64,000 nucleotides of DNA from contig CAMPYB010000003.1 in assembly GCA_946998115.1 (NCBI GenBank), positions 7,584 through 71,583 of the forward strand. The letters run 5' to 3'. This document shows positions 9,804 through 18,903 of the stretch, piece after piece; positions within the stretch are counted from its first letter, which is position 1, and each line of letters starts with the position of its first letter. Origin of the DNA: an uncultured Actinomyces sp. Lineage in GTDB: Bacteria > Actinomycetota > Actinomycetes > Actinomycetales > Actinomycetaceae. The position numbers and the translations under genes are program-made. The notes below the pieces were generated by a model. That model did not search any database. It had not been told where the DNA came from and worked only from the letters and a program-made list of their open reading frames with translations.

Positions 9804-12800
9804 TTATTTTATATATTTTAAATAAACTGTGCGCGTAATAATTCCTATGATCGATAAGATTATCATTATAAATATTATTGATTCATTTGTGCCAGTTTCA
9901 GGTAGATTACCAGTTTGTTCTCTGGTGTTCTCTATGGCAATATCGCATCTGTCGTTGTCTTCATTTATTGTAGAATTATCTTCGCATATGTGTGCATTGT
10001 TATTATCTTTAGGCGTTATAGTGTTGTTGTCTTCGTTTATTGTGTTTTGTGTTTTTTCAAATATTGGTTTGTAATTATCTGCTTCTACTATAGCTGTATT
10101 TTTTATTGTTTTATCTCCAATATTAGGATTAGCTATTGTTGTTTGCACTTTAATATTTTTAATTTCTCCTGGATTTAAAATATTTATATTAGGATTGTCG
10201 AGCCAGTTTACGTCTTTTATTTGTGGTGTTAGTATTTCGTATGCTTTTATGTTTTTTGCTGGCATATTTCCAAAATTGCCTATTTGCATATTCCATGTGT
10301 ATTTTCCGTCATATGTTTTTATTCCTTCTGCTATTAGAGTTTTGTGTATTTTTATATTAGAGTTATCTTTTAATTCTACTTTTGAGCAATATGGTTCATT
10401 CTCTGTACAGTTGTTGGTGTTGGAAGAAAAGCTTAAGTTTTTTTCTTTTTGAGCATTTATATTAAATATATTTGCGAAAGATTTTGAATAAAATAATTTT
10501 GATGAAACATATGCAGTGTTTTCTATTGGTTTTTGGTTTATAAATGTTTCTTGCTCTGGAATTGCTTCAACTGTTGCTTGTATTTTTTTACCAGGAGGAA
10601 TTTCAGGTATAATCCATTCGTTATTTTCTATTCGTCCCATTTGTTTCGATATGAAATGAATATTTTTAATGTTAATTCCACCTACGTCTATAACTTTTGT
10701 ATTGTATACTGGTGATTGAGTGGTATTTTCTATGTTTATATTAAATTTTATTTTTCCATTTTGTGTAGATTGTATATTTTTATTATTTTCGTCAATTGTT
10801 TTTGTTATTTTCACTCCTCCTATTTCTGTTTTTACGCATTCTTGCGCATATTTTTCTGTTTCACAATTTGGATGATCTATTGGAAATGTAGTATTTATTA
10901 TTTTCGATTTTGGGCTTATATTTTCAGGGCTAGATGATATTTTCACTAGTGCGGTTACTTTTTCATCGGGATTTATTTTCCCTATTTGCCAAGTGTTTTT
11001 ATCATTATATATATTGCCTTTGTCTACTTGTATGAATTCATATTTTCCAGTGAAAGGTGTTGTCTTTTCAGTGTCTGAATTTATAGTATTTGTATTATTT
11101 TTTAGTGTTAGTATTCTACTTTCAGTGCTTCCTGTATTTGTTACTGTGATTTTATATGTTGCTTCTTCAATTTTGTCGTCTGGTATAAGCTCACTTGTAA
11201 CTTTGATGTGTGATTCATCATTATGCGAATTAGTTACGCAAAGTTGGTTTATATAGTCAGCTTTTAGACAAGCTTTATTTTCAAATTCAGTTTCGTTTAA
11301 AATTTTGGCTTTAAGCGTCGCAGTAAAACTTTCTTTTGGTAGAATTTGTGGTATTTTCCATTTATTGTTTTCAATAGTTCCTGTAGGTATTTTCACATAT
11401 TCTAATTGTGATATATTTTTGCCACCGAAATCTTCTACTGTAGTGTTGAAAGCGGGTGCATTGCTGGGATTTGTAATTTTTATATAAAATTCTGAGTAAT
11501 CGTTTGTTTTTAGATTTTTATTTTTATCATGTGTTTTAGTTATTGTGAGCACAGGTGAATTATGTTTTAGTATATGAGTAGTGTAGTTTGTATCATTTGT
11601 ATTTGGATTTTTTGTACAATTTTTCCCGAAGCAAGCGTTGGCAGTATTAATACTTTGTTTGTTTGGGCTGTTTGTTATTTTAGCTCTTATATAAATAGTT
11701 TTTGTTTCGTTTGGGTATAATATACCGATATTGTGTGTGTTTGAGTCTAATAGTGTTATTCCTTCTTGTGGTGTGTCTACTATTTTTACTTCATCATCGG
11801 TTTTTCCGTCACCGCTATTAGTTACTGTTAGTTTATATTTTATTTCTTGTCCAACGTTTACTATGTTTTCTGGTATATTTTCAACAGTTTTATTTATAAT
11901 TAATTTTGGTCTTTTTTGATTTGTTGTTACTTTTGTGCATTTGTTATTTTCATTACATTGTTGAATTGGATTTACTGTTTTGTCGTAAATATATGCCATG
12001 TTTGTGGTTTCATTTTCTTTTGATCTATTTGTTATGCCTTCGATGTTTATTATTTTTGTTTCATTAGGATTGATTTTGTCTATTTTTATTTTTGCTGGCA
12101 TATTATTATAAATGTTTGTAGTTTTTCCTTCTAATTCATATTGTGTTAGTTGTAATCCATCTATTGGGTTATCTATTATTTGAACATTTTTTGCTATACC
12201 GCTTTCAGCATTGTTTTTAATTAGTATTTGATATTTAATTTTTTCTTTAATGTCTATTTTTTCGTTTTTGTCATTATTAATATTTATTCTTTTTTGAGCT
12301 ATTTCTAATTTCGGGTTGTCATGTCGGCAGTTTTCACTATATGTATCAAGCCATGTATGTTTTTCTTTTCTGGACAATGCAGATAGAGTTTTTTCAGTAT
12401 CAGGTTTTTTTATAACAAGTTTACCTCCTGATATGAATATATTGCCTGGTGCAAGTTGTTCTACTAATTTTGCAAATTTTGGTGTAATTGCTGGTTGGCC
12501 TTTAGGCGTATCTAATTTTGGATTTACAAAACCGATAGCTTGATATTTGCTTGGTTTATTTACTATAAGTGCTAATGCTGTAGCAAAATCTGTTTCCCAT
12601 GATAGCGTTTCGCCTTGCAAGTCATAAAAGTATGGACTTTTTGAAACTATTAATGTGTCTATTGTAGTATTTTTAGCTATATTATTAGCGTATACGTCTT
12701 TTAATATTTCTACTGTTGCATCAGGTACACTAATTGTTTTTAATGAAGGATTTGTATAAGGCGTAGGTATGACAATTGTAGAAGATGGTATATCTAAATA

Positions 12801-13715
12801 GTCTGCTAATTTGTTTTTTTGATCATCGCTAATGTTTGCTGGAATTATTATTTTTTTGATTTGTGATTTATATTTTTGGACGTATTCTTTTAGGTTATTG
12901 TTTAACAGGTAAGGTGCTTTATAGTATAACGCATAATTTATTGATAAAACGTCTGTGCCTTTTGGAAGTTTTTGTATGTTGAATACATTATCTATATTTT
13001 CTGCGTTTTGTAGGTTAATTACGACTGTTCCATCTTCGCTTGGTGGAAATAATGTATTTTTAGGCATAGTTGGTGATAATGTGGCTTCTGGTAGCATATC
13101 TTGTAAATTTTTTGCATATTTTATTTCTTCAGTGAGCTGTTTTTTAGGTGAAATAACTTCTATATATTTTGCTGGATTCCATGGGACTTGTGGGTATTCG
13201 TTTGGAATTGTAGAAGGCCCATATACCCATTTAGGGTTTCCTTCATTTCCTTTGTAAGAAATAGTGCCAATGTTATGTCCATATTTTGTGTTTATTGTTC
13301 CATCGCCATATATTCCAACTGCTTTTCCGTTTTTTTCTATATTATTTTTTAGAGCAAGATTTGTTAAAGTTGATAGTACATTTCCTAATAAGTATTTATC
13401 AGGATCGTCGAGATTGTAGTGTATCAATTGCTGTATAGGTTTGCCTTTACCTAATATGTCGTCACGTTGAATATTGTTTAGAAATGCTCTAGTTACTTCT
13501 CCATAAAAACGTCCATCAATGCGTTCTCGTATTAAAGTTTTTTCGTGTATACATGATGATGGTCTTATCCAGGAGTCCTCGTATTTTTCTCCAGATAGCA
13601 TAGTGCTTTCATTATTAGCATTTGCGATATTTGTGTTTAAAATTGTTGTTAAAAATATTGTAAATATTGTGATATTTAAGAATATTTTTATTATTTTTTC
13701 TTTTTGGGAAATCAT
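9804..13715 (-). CDS. LPETG-anchored surface protein with DUF11-like repeats
   Basis: 1303 residues. A signal peptide (a lysine-rich start, then a hydrophobic run ending near NIANA) leads to a unique N-terminal region of about 450 residues. This is followed by about six DUF11-like beta-sandwich modules, recognisable by openings such as LIINKTVENI, LTITKTHDKN, VKITKTIDEN and IKIHKTLIAE, each with a downstream xxYxxxVxN-type strand. The C terminus is a classical sortase signal: LPETG at 1271-1275, a hydrophobic segment and a short basic tail. ATG at 13715 is preferred because GGAGA lies five bases upstream; an ATG 12 bases earlier has no clear ribosome site. Likely an adhesin or stalk protein; no sortase gene is in the window. 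Confidence 0.88.
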   Translation of the reverse strand: MISQKEKIIKIFLNITIFTIFLTTILNTNIANANNESTMLSGEKYEDSWIRPSSCIHEKTLIRERIDGRFYGEVTRAFLNNIQRDDILGKGKPIQQLIHYNLDDPDKYLLGNVLSTLTNLALKNNIEKNGKAVGIYGDGTINTKYGHNIGTISYKGNEGNPKWVYGPSTIPNEYPQVPWNPAKYIEVISPKKQLTEEIKYAKNLQDMLPEATLSPTMPKNTLFPPSEDGTVVINLQNAENIDNVFNIQKLPKGTDVLSINYALYYKAPYLLNNNLKEYVQKYKSQIKKIIIPANISDDQKNKLADYLDIPSSTIVIPTPYTNPSLKTISVPDATVEILKDVYANNIAKNTTIDTLIVSKSPYFYDLQGETLSWETDFATALALIVNKPSKYQAIGFVNPKLDTPKGQPAITPKFAKLVEQLAPGNIFISGGKLVIKKPDTEKTLSALSRKEKHTWLDTYSENCRHDNPKLEIAQKRININNDKNEKIDIKEKIKYQILIKNNAESGIAKNVQIIDNPIDGLQLTQYELEGKTTNIYNNMPAKIKIDKINPNETKIINIEGITNRSKENETTNMAYIYDKTVNPIQQCNENNKCTKVTTNQKRPKLIINKTVENIPENIVNVGQEIKYKLTVTNSGDGKTDDEVKIVDTPQEGITLLDSNTHNIGILYPNETKTIYIRAKITNSPNKQSINTANACFGKNCTKNPNTNDTNYTTHILKHNSPVLTITKTHDKNKNLKTNDYSEFYIKITNPSNAPAFNTTVEDFGGKNISQLEYVKIPTGTIENNKWKIPQILPKESFTATLKAKILNETEFENKACLKADYINQLCVTNSHNDESHIKVTSELIPDDKIEEATYKITVTNTGSTESRILTLKNNTNTINSDTEKTTPFTGKYEFIQVDKGNIYNDKNTWQIGKINPDEKVTALVKISSSPENISPKSKIINTTFPIDHPNCETEKYAQECVKTEIGGVKITKTIDENNKNIQSTQNGKIKFNINIENTTQSPVYNTKVIDVGGINIKNIHFISKQMGRIENNEWIIPEIPPGKKIQATVEAIPEQETFINQKPIENTAYVSSKLFYSKSFANIFNINAQKEKNLSFSSNTNNCTENEPYCSKVELKDNSNIKIHKTLIAEGIKTYDGKYTWNMQIGNFGNMPAKNIKAYEILTPQIKDVNWLDNPNINILNPGEIKNIKVQTTIANPNIGDKTIKNTAIVEADNYKPIFEKTQNTINEDNNTITPKDNNNAHICEDNSTINEDNDRCDIAIENTREQTGNLPETGTNESIIFIMIILSIIGIITRTVYLKYIK

Positions 13716-13930
13716 GTTTTTCTCCATTCTTGTATTTTCTGTTTTATTTAAAATGGTTGTATATTTATTTATTATTGCTTGTGAAATTTTGTATATTTTT
13801 TATTTTTTTAAAAATGTGGATAACTTTTTTATCTGTGTTTCAAAATGCTATTTGAAAAATATTTTTAAAAATATGTTTATTTTTTTAAAAATATGGTTAT
13901 AATATCTTATGTTGTCATAATGACGATAAT

Positions 13931-14018
13931 GGAGAGTTGTCAGAGCGGCCGAATGAGACGGTCTTGAAAACCGTTGTACGGTAACCCCGTACCGTGGGTT
14001 CAAATCCCACACTCTCCG
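13931..14018 (+). tRNA. tRNA-Ser(TGA)
   Basis: An 88-base type II tRNA. Acceptor halves GGAGAGT and ACTCTCC pair fully, the anticodon loop is CTTGAAA with anticodon TGA, a long variable arm (TACGGTAACCCCGTA) is typical of serine, and the T arm reads GGGTTCAAATCCC. CCA is not encoded. Confidence 0.97.
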
Positions 14019-14062
14019 CTCTCATTGAAGAATGAGTGTAGCTTTTATTTTTTAAAGGCGTT

Positions 14063-14150
14063 GGAGGCGTCGCATAGTGGCCTAGTGCGCGGCCCTGCTA
14101 AGGCCGTGAGGGATCCTGTCCCTCCGTGGGTTCAAATCCCACCGCCTCCG
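14063..14150 (+). tRNA. tRNA-Ser(GCT)
   Basis: An 88-base type II tRNA. Acceptor GGAGGCG pairs with CGCCTCC, the anticodon loop holds GCT within CCTGCTAAGG, the variable arm GAGGGATCCTGTCCCTC forms a strong stem, and the T arm is GGGTTCAAATCCC. It lies 44 bases after tRNA-Ser(TGA), probably in the same transcript. Confidence 0.96.
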
Positions 14151-14230
14151 CGTGAAAATATTTTATTTCTAAATATTGCATTGTAATATGTGAAGTGATA
14201 GAATATTTTTCTGTTGATAGTTCAACATAT

Positions 14231-14303
14231 GCGTCCGTAGCTCAATGGATAGAGCATCTGACTACGGATCAGAAGGTTGGGGGTTCGAGTCCCTTCGGGC
14301 GCA
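14231..14303 (+). tRNA. tRNA-Arg(ACG)
   Basis: A 73-base cloverleaf. Acceptor GCGTCCG pairs with CGGGCGC (one G-T), the anticodon stem is TCTGA/TCAGA with loop CTACGGA (anticodon ACG, normally read as inosine), and the T arm is GGGGGTTCGAGTCCC. It is the third gene of a tRNA run. The tRNA adenosine deaminase that would modify position 34, TadA, is encoded at 17374. Confidence 0.97.
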
Positions 14304-14361
14304 CTTTTGTTTTACGTTCGTTTTTTTATTTTAAAATATATTTCAAAAGTGTTATATTTTT

Positions 14362-14379
14362 TTGTACACATGTATACAA
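14362..14379. promoter_or_regulatory. Imperfect palindrome upstream of metNIQ, candidate operator
   Basis: TTGTACACATGTATACAA has eight of nine symmetrical base pairs and lies 114 bases before metN, in an AT-rich region with no gene. Size and symmetry suit a dimeric repressor. No riboswitch of the SAM family is apparent between tRNA-Arg and metN, so this is the best candidate for methionine control. The regulator is unknown. Confidence 0.4.
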
Positions 14380-14492
14380 TGGGCTGATAATTCCTTCTCA
14401 AAATAAACTTTTAAGTATTTGCTTTACTTTTACTTTACTATTTGTTACTATAGTTTGCGTTGATTTGGAAGTGTTTTGACTTAGGAGGATTA

Positions 14493-15488
14493 ATGATTAG
14501 TCTGAAAAATGTTTCAAAACGCTATATCCGTAAAATTGGCGAAGATGTTATAGCTTTAAATAACATCAATTTAGATATATCAAAGGGTAAGATTCACGGC
14601 ATAGTAGGGCAATCGGGTGCTGGTAAATCTACATTAATCAGATGCCTTACTGCTTTGGAGAAACCTAGTTCGGGAAGTATATTCATAGATGGCGTTGAGC
14701 TTGGTGGGTTAGGTCCTGAACAATTGCGTAAAACACGCAGAAAAATAGGAATGGTATTCCAAAATGCGAATCTGCTTGATTCTAAAACAACGGCAGAAAA
14801 TATCGCTTATCCTTTGAAACTCGCAGGTGTGTCTAAGAGTGAAAGAGCTGAAAAAGTAAAAAAGCTTTTGAATTTAGTAGGTCTTTCAGATAGAGGATCT
14901 TCATATCCTTCACAGTTGTCAGGTGGGCAAAGGCAAAGAGTGGGTATAGCTCGTGCTTTGGCTGATGAACCACAAGTTTTGTTGTGCGATGAACCTACTA
15001 GCGCTCTTGATACTGAATCGACTAATCAAATATTGGAACTGATTCATGATGTGCGTGAAAGACTCGGAGTGACTGTAGTTATTATTACGCACGAAATGAG
15101 TGTTGTCAGAAGTATATGCGATTCGGTTAGTTTGCTCGAAAAAGGCACAATAGTCGAAGACGGAGAACTTGGAGAAATATTATCTAATGAAAATTCTCGT
15201 TTAGCTCATGAGCTAATTCCTGTTCCTTCAGTAGATCCTAAAGATGTTCTTGTAGGACAGAGAGATACACTATTGGATATTTATTTCACATCTGAACCGG
15301 GACGTCCAACTGGTGCTAAAGTTTTATCATTAGCATCATCTTTGGAAGCTGACGTTGCTGCGGGTGTTTTTGAATCTGTTGGTTCGGTACAAGTTGGACG
15401 TTTGTCCTTAGCTTTGCCTAACTATAGATTACAAGAAGCAAAAGAATTGTTTAATGCGGAAAAAGTATATGTGGAGGTTAGAAAATGA
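14493..15488 (+). CDS. metN: Methionine ABC transporter ATP-binding protein
   Basis: 331 residues; powers uptake of D/L-methionine. Walker A is GQSGAGKST at 39-47, the ABC signature LSGGQRQRVGIARAL follows, and Walker B is VLLCDEPTSALD. The C-terminal 75 residues match the NIL (methionine-sensing, ferredoxin-like) domain typical of MetN, ending in a strand YVEVRK. ATG at 14493 is preferred over an earlier in-frame start because AGGAGG sits at 14483-14488. The stop overlaps the metI start by four bases (ATGA), so the two are translationally coupled. Confidence 0.96.
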   Translation: MISLKNVSKRYIRKIGEDVIALNNINLDISKGKIHGIVGQSGAGKSTLIRCLTALEKPSSGSIFIDGVELGGLGPEQLRKTRRKIGMVFQNANLLDSKTTAENIAYPLKLAGVSKSERAEKVKKLLNLVGLSDRGSSYPSQLSGGQRQRVGIARALADEPQVLLCDEPTSALDTESTNQILELIHDVRERLGVTVVIITHEMSVVRSICDSVSLLEKGTIVEDGELGEILSNENSRLAHELIPVPSVDPKDVLVGQRDTLLDIYFTSEPGRPTGAKVLSLASSLEADVAAGVFESVGSVQVGRLSLALPNYRLQEAKELFNAEKVYVEVRK

Positions 15489-16183
15489 ATACTATTTCAC
15501 CTCTGTTAGAAACTTCGGAAACCTGGTTTTCTAATCCTGTGATTAAAAATGAACTTTTACAGGCAACATATGAAACTTTGGCAATGTCATTTTTTTCAGC
15601 ATTATTAACTATAATTATAGGAATTCCTTTAGCATTAGCAGTGGTAAGCACTTCTAAAAAAGGTTTAACCCCTAACAGTTTTGTTTATAATATTTTGACG
15701 TTAATTATAAATATTGGACGATCGATACCTTTCATCATATTGATGATTGCGTTGATACCGTTCACAAAATTATTAGTGGGCTCATCGATTGGATGGCAAG
15801 CTACAGTTATTCCTTTAACTGTAGGCGCTGTGCCGTTTTTTGCGAGACTTGTGGAAACATCAATACTTAGTGTAGAACATGGAAAAGTTGAAGCAGCGCA
15901 AATGATGGGTGCAACTAGATCCCAAATTCTTTGGGGAGTTCTAGTTTTAGAAGCTCTTCCAGCTATAATTCAGTCAATAACTGTTCTTGTAATAACACTT
16001 ATTTCATATTCGGCAATGGCAGGAGCTATCGGTGGCGGTGGCCTTGGAAGCCTAGCTATAAATTATGGATATCAGCGTTTTATGACAGATGTAATGGTGA
16101 TAACAGTAGCTGTTATAATATTGATAGTGCAAATTGTACAAATGATGGGTGACATGATCAGCCGGCTAGTAGATCATCGCTAA
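15485..16183 (+). CDS. metI: Methionine ABC transporter permease
   Basis: 232 residues with five hydrophobic segments. The permease EAA-loop is visible as VEAAQMMGATRSQILWGVLVLEALP (start of the loop near residue 137), which docks on MetN. The segment NIGRSIPFIILMIALIPFTK is characteristic of MetI. It overlaps metN by four bases. A GCTAAG/CTTAGC inverted repeat lies across its stop codon, ahead of metQ. Confidence 0.96.
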   Translation: MNTISPLLETSETWFSNPVIKNELLQATYETLAMSFFSALLTIIIGIPLALAVVSTSKKGLTPNSFVYNILTLIINIGRSIPFIILMIALIPFTKLLVGSSIGWQATVIPLTVGAVPFFARLVETSILSVEHGKVEAAQMMGATRSQILWGVLVLEALPAIIQSITVLVITLISYSAMAGAIGGGGLGSLAINYGYQRFMTDVMVITVAVIILIVQIVQMMGDMISRLVDHR

Positions 16184-16216
16184 GCTCTACTGGTCGGAAT
16201 AGAAATTTTGCTTAGC
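16179..16216 (+). repeat. Inverted repeat between metI and metQ
   Basis: GCTAAG at 16179-16184 is repeated inverted as CTTAGC at 16211-16216, with 26 bases between. It overlaps the metI stop codon. Such intercistronic hairpins can stabilise or separate the binding-protein message, but six pairs with a long loop is weak. Confidence 0.3.
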
Positions 16217-16287
16217 ATAGATAGTTATTTATAAATTAAGATTGTACAAATTTAAAGCTTTCAATATTATTCTGAGGAGAAAAAACT

Positions 16288-17121
16288 ATGAACAAAAGAA
16301 TCGTTAAAATTTTTGGGTTAATTGCAGTAGCATCCCTAGGATTGACTGGATGTTCAGGTTCTACTAATGCAACAGGAAATAGTGATAATGACACTTTAAT
16401 TGTGGGCGCATCCCCTGTTCCACATGGAAAAATTTTAGAGTATATCGCTAAAGAACTTGCTCCTAAAGCAGGTTTGAAGTTGGAAATAAAACAATATACA
16501 GATTATGTTCAACCTAATACTGCATTAGATAATGGTGATATTGATGCTAATTTTTATCAGCATTTACCTTATCTAAAGCAGGCTGAAAAAGATAATGGCT
16601 ATAAGTTTACAGCTGGAAAAGGTGTTCATCTTGAGCCGTATGGAATATACTCAGAGAAAATAAAATCTTTGAAAGACTTGCCTGAAAACGCAAAAGTCGG
16701 TATAACTAATGATCCATCAAATCAAGGTAGAGCGCTTTTGTTCTTAGAAGCACAAGGATTAATTAAAGTTGATTCTGCAGTCAAAGATTTATCAGTTCAT
16801 AAAGGTATTGTTTCAAACCCAAAGAAATTACAGTTCGTTGAAGCTGATCCAGCAACTTTGCCACGCACTATTTCTTCCCTAGATATAGCTGTTATAAATG
16901 GTAATTTTGCTCTAGAAGCTGGGCTTTCTCCTAATAAAGACGCTATTGCTCTTGAAGATGGAAAGAACAACCCATATTCTAATTTGCTAGTAAGACGTAG
17001 CGATTTATCTGGCAAGAAACTAGAAGCTTGGAACAAACTGGAGAAACTATTGCATTCACCAGAAGTAAAGAAGTTCATTACTGATAACTGGTCTGACGGC
17101 TCTATAATTCCGTCTTTCTAA
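16288..17121 (+). CDS. metQ: Methionine-binding lipoprotein MetQ
   Basis: 277 residues. A short basic N terminus and hydrophobic stretch end in the lipobox LTGC, giving lipidated Cys22 and a membrane-anchored binding protein. The NlpA/MetQ family signature is seen in LIVGASPVPHGKILEYI, the repeated use of QPNTALDNGDIDANFYQH, and AVINGNFALEAGL. GAGGAG sits just before the start. It delivers methionine to MetNI, encoded 104 bases upstream. Confidence 0.95.
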   Translation: MNKRIVKIFGLIAVASLGLTGCSGSTNATGNSDNDTLIVGASPVPHGKILEYIAKELAPKAGLKLEIKQYTDYVQPNTALDNGDIDANFYQHLPYLKQAEKDNGYKFTAGKGVHLEPYGIYSEKIKSLKDLPENAKVGITNDPSNQGRALLFLEAQGLIKVDSAVKDLSVHKGIVSNPKKLQFVEADPATLPRTISSLDIAVINGNFALEAGLSPNKDAIALEDGKNNPYSNLLVRRSDLSGKKLEAWNKLEKLLHSPEVKKFITDNWSDGSIIPSF

Positions 17122-17248
17122 TCAATCATATTTACACTGTATACTCTTCTATTTCTAGTGTGTGATATTCGCGTAGTCTAAAAATAGATTCGATATAGCG
17201 TATTGCAGTGCAAATTCGATTTGAAAAATAAATTGAGTGAACATTCAA

Positions 17249-17286
17249 TAGTAGTGGGAGTGAAAGCTTCCACTACTACTATTTTA
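17249..17286 (+). terminator. Terminator after metNIQ
   Basis: TAGTAGTGG at 17249-17257 pairs with CCACTACTA at 17270-17278, and three further inner pairs (one G-T) leave a six-base loop. A short T run (ATTTT) follows. It closes the metNIQ operon. Confidence 0.75.
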
Positions 17287-17373
17287 AAGTTTTTAAAGCT
17301 TAATCGATTTTAATTACAAATGTTGTATACTATCGTTAGTTATTACGTCTAAAATTTATTTATTGGAAAACTG

Positions 17374-17844
17374 ATGGATGAAATAATAAAACGTCATAAA
17401 TTTCATGAAGAAATGATTGAACGTTGTATTTGCTTAGGGGAATTTGCTTCTAAAAATGGAGATATTCCTGTGGGGTGTATAATAATTCACGGTGATCAAA
17501 TAGTTGCGACTGCTTATAACACTCGCGTTCACGGAAATGATCCCTTAGGTCATGCTGAATTAAATGCTATACGTGAAGCATGTAAAAAATTAGGTGTAAA
17601 CCGTTTAGATGATGCAAGTATATATGTAAATTTAGAACCATGTACTATGTGCGCTTCAGCTATACAGCAGTGTAAAATATCAAAAATTTTTTTTGGAGCA
17701 TGGGATGAAAAAGCTGGAGGTTGTGGTGGCAATTATGATATTGTTCGCGACAGTCATCTTGGAATGCGATTACAAGTATATGGCGGAATATTAGAAGATA
17801 GATGTGTTGCGCAATTAACCGATTTTTTCGGAAATCTCAGATAG
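17374..17844 (+). CDS. tadA: tRNA-specific adenosine deaminase TadA-type
   Basis: 156 residues; converts A34 to inosine in tRNA-Arg(ACG), a tRNA encoded in this window. The zinc site is HAE at 60-62 (His60 ligand, Glu62 proton shuttle) and PCTMC with Cys90 and Cys93. The segment DIPVGCIII is the usual substrate-pocket strand. Guanine deaminases share the fold, but the tRNA-type sequence and the position next to upp favour TadA. ATG at 17374 follows a weak ribosome site. About 90 bases separate it from upp. Confidence 0.9.
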   Translation: MDEIIKRHKFHEEMIERCICLGEFASKNGDIPVGCIIIHGDQIVATAYNTRVHGNDPLGHAELNAIREACKKLGVNRLDDASIYVNLEPCTMCASAIQQCKISKIFFGAWDEKAGGCGGNYDIVRDSHLGMRLQVYGGILEDRCVAQLTDFFGNLR

Positions 17845-17937
17845 CAAATTTTTGTTATTTTTACTTTATATTTCATTTCAATAAAATATCTATTTAAATA
17901 ATATGTATTCATAATATTTATGTGTTACCCTTGAAGT

Positions 17938-18573
17938 ATGCGTTTACATGTTGCTAATCATCCGCTTATTGCTCATAAATTAACAGTTTTGCGTGACAAG
18001 AATACTCCATCTTCAGTATTTCGTATGCTTGCAGATGAGTTAGTCACTCTACTGGCTTATGAAGCTACTCGTGAGGTGCGCGTTACCCCTCACCCTATTG
18101 AAACGCCAGTCGCTCCGACAACTGGTGTATATTTGTCTGAACCTCGCCCGATGGTTGTTCCTGTTTTGCGTGCAGGTTTAGGTATGCTCGAAGGTTTGAT
18201 GCGTTTATTGCCTACAGCTGAAGTTGGTTTTCTAGGTATGAAACGTGATGAGAACACTTTGGAAGTTGAAACTTATGCAAATCGTTTGCCTTCTGATTTA
18301 TCAGGTAGACAGTGTTTCTTGATAGATCCTATGTTGGCTACTGGTCATACTCTTGTTGCTGCTATAAAATACTTGCTCGAGAGGGGAGCTGATGATGTTA
18401 CTTGCATATGTTTGCTTGCAGCTCCTGAAGGAATAGAAACTTTGAAAAATAGCATTGGTGATAATGTTAAAGTTAATATTTTCACTGCAGCTGTTGATGA
18501 GTGTTTGAACGATAAAGCTTATATAGTGCCTGGTCTGGGTGATGCTGGCGATAGATTGTACGGTGTTATCTGA
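17938..18573 (+). CDS. upp: Uracil phosphoribosyltransferase
   Basis: 211 residues; makes UMP from uracil and PRPP in pyrimidine salvage. The N terminus [17 protein letters not shown] and the PRPP loop DPMLATGHT (about residues 131-139) are diagnostic. The C terminus ends with the conserved [10 protein letters not shown] segment. A TACCCT element six bases before the ATG fits a -10 box that would give a nearly leaderless message, which is common in actinobacteria. A terminator follows. Confidence 0.97.
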   Translation: MRLHVANHPLIAHKLTVLRDKNTPSSVFRMLADELVTLLAYEATREVRVTPHPIETPVAPTTGVYLSEPRPMVVPVLRAGLGMLEGLMRLLPTAEVGFLGMKRDENTLEVETYANRLPSDLSGRQCFLIDPMLATGHTLVAAIKYLLERGADDVTCICLLAAPEGIETLKNSIGDNVKVNIFTAAVDECLNDKAYIVPGLGDAGDRLYGVI

Positions 18574-18588
18574 GATTGTGGTAACGTG

Positions 18589-18617
18589 GGTGAAGGGATG
18601 ATTCTCTTCACCTTTTT
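18589..18617 (+). terminator. Rho-independent terminator after upp
   Basis: GGTGAAG at 18589-18595 pairs with CTTCACC at 18606-18612; three more inner pairs (one G-T) leave a four-base loop. TTTTTATTTTT follows directly. Confidence 0.85.
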
Positions 18618-18708
18618 ATTTTTAAAATTTGTTCAGTAATTTATCAAATTCAACTATGTATAAAATATTTGTCATGTAATATTGCGTAGCAAATATGGTA
18701 ATAAAAAG

Positions 18709-18795
18709 CGGTAGCGGTGGGATTTGAACCCACGGTAGTCTTTCAACTACACAGCATTTCGAGTGCTGCACCTTCGGCCGCTCGGACACGCTACC
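18709..18795 (-). tRNA. tRNA-Ser(CGA)
   Basis: An 87-base type II tRNA on the minus strand. Acceptor GGTAGCG pairs with CGCTACC, the anticodon stem CAGCA/TGCTG frames loop CTCGAAA (anticodon CGA), a long variable arm is present, and the T arm is GGGTTCAAATCCC. It lies alone between upp and the unrecognised gene at 18904. Confidence 0.96.
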
Positions 18796-18903
18796 TAAGC
18801 AAAAATAATTCTAGCATAAAAAAATAAAAAACTTATAATAGAGTCTGTTTTTCTTATAATTCTGTCACTTAATTATGAAATTTTATATATACTTGTTTAA
18901 GTA

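Noticed and set aside
9829..13257. Many plus-strand open frames opposite the LPETG protein gene
   Set aside because: They have cysteine- and phenylalanine-rich, repetitive translations, no ribosome sites, and mirror the codon pattern of the minus-strand gene, which has a signal peptide, repeats and a sorting signal.
13815..13823. TGTGGATAA, a DnaA-box match; another at 63610-63618
   Set aside because: Only isolated boxes, no cluster, no dnaA or dnaN nearby; not an origin.
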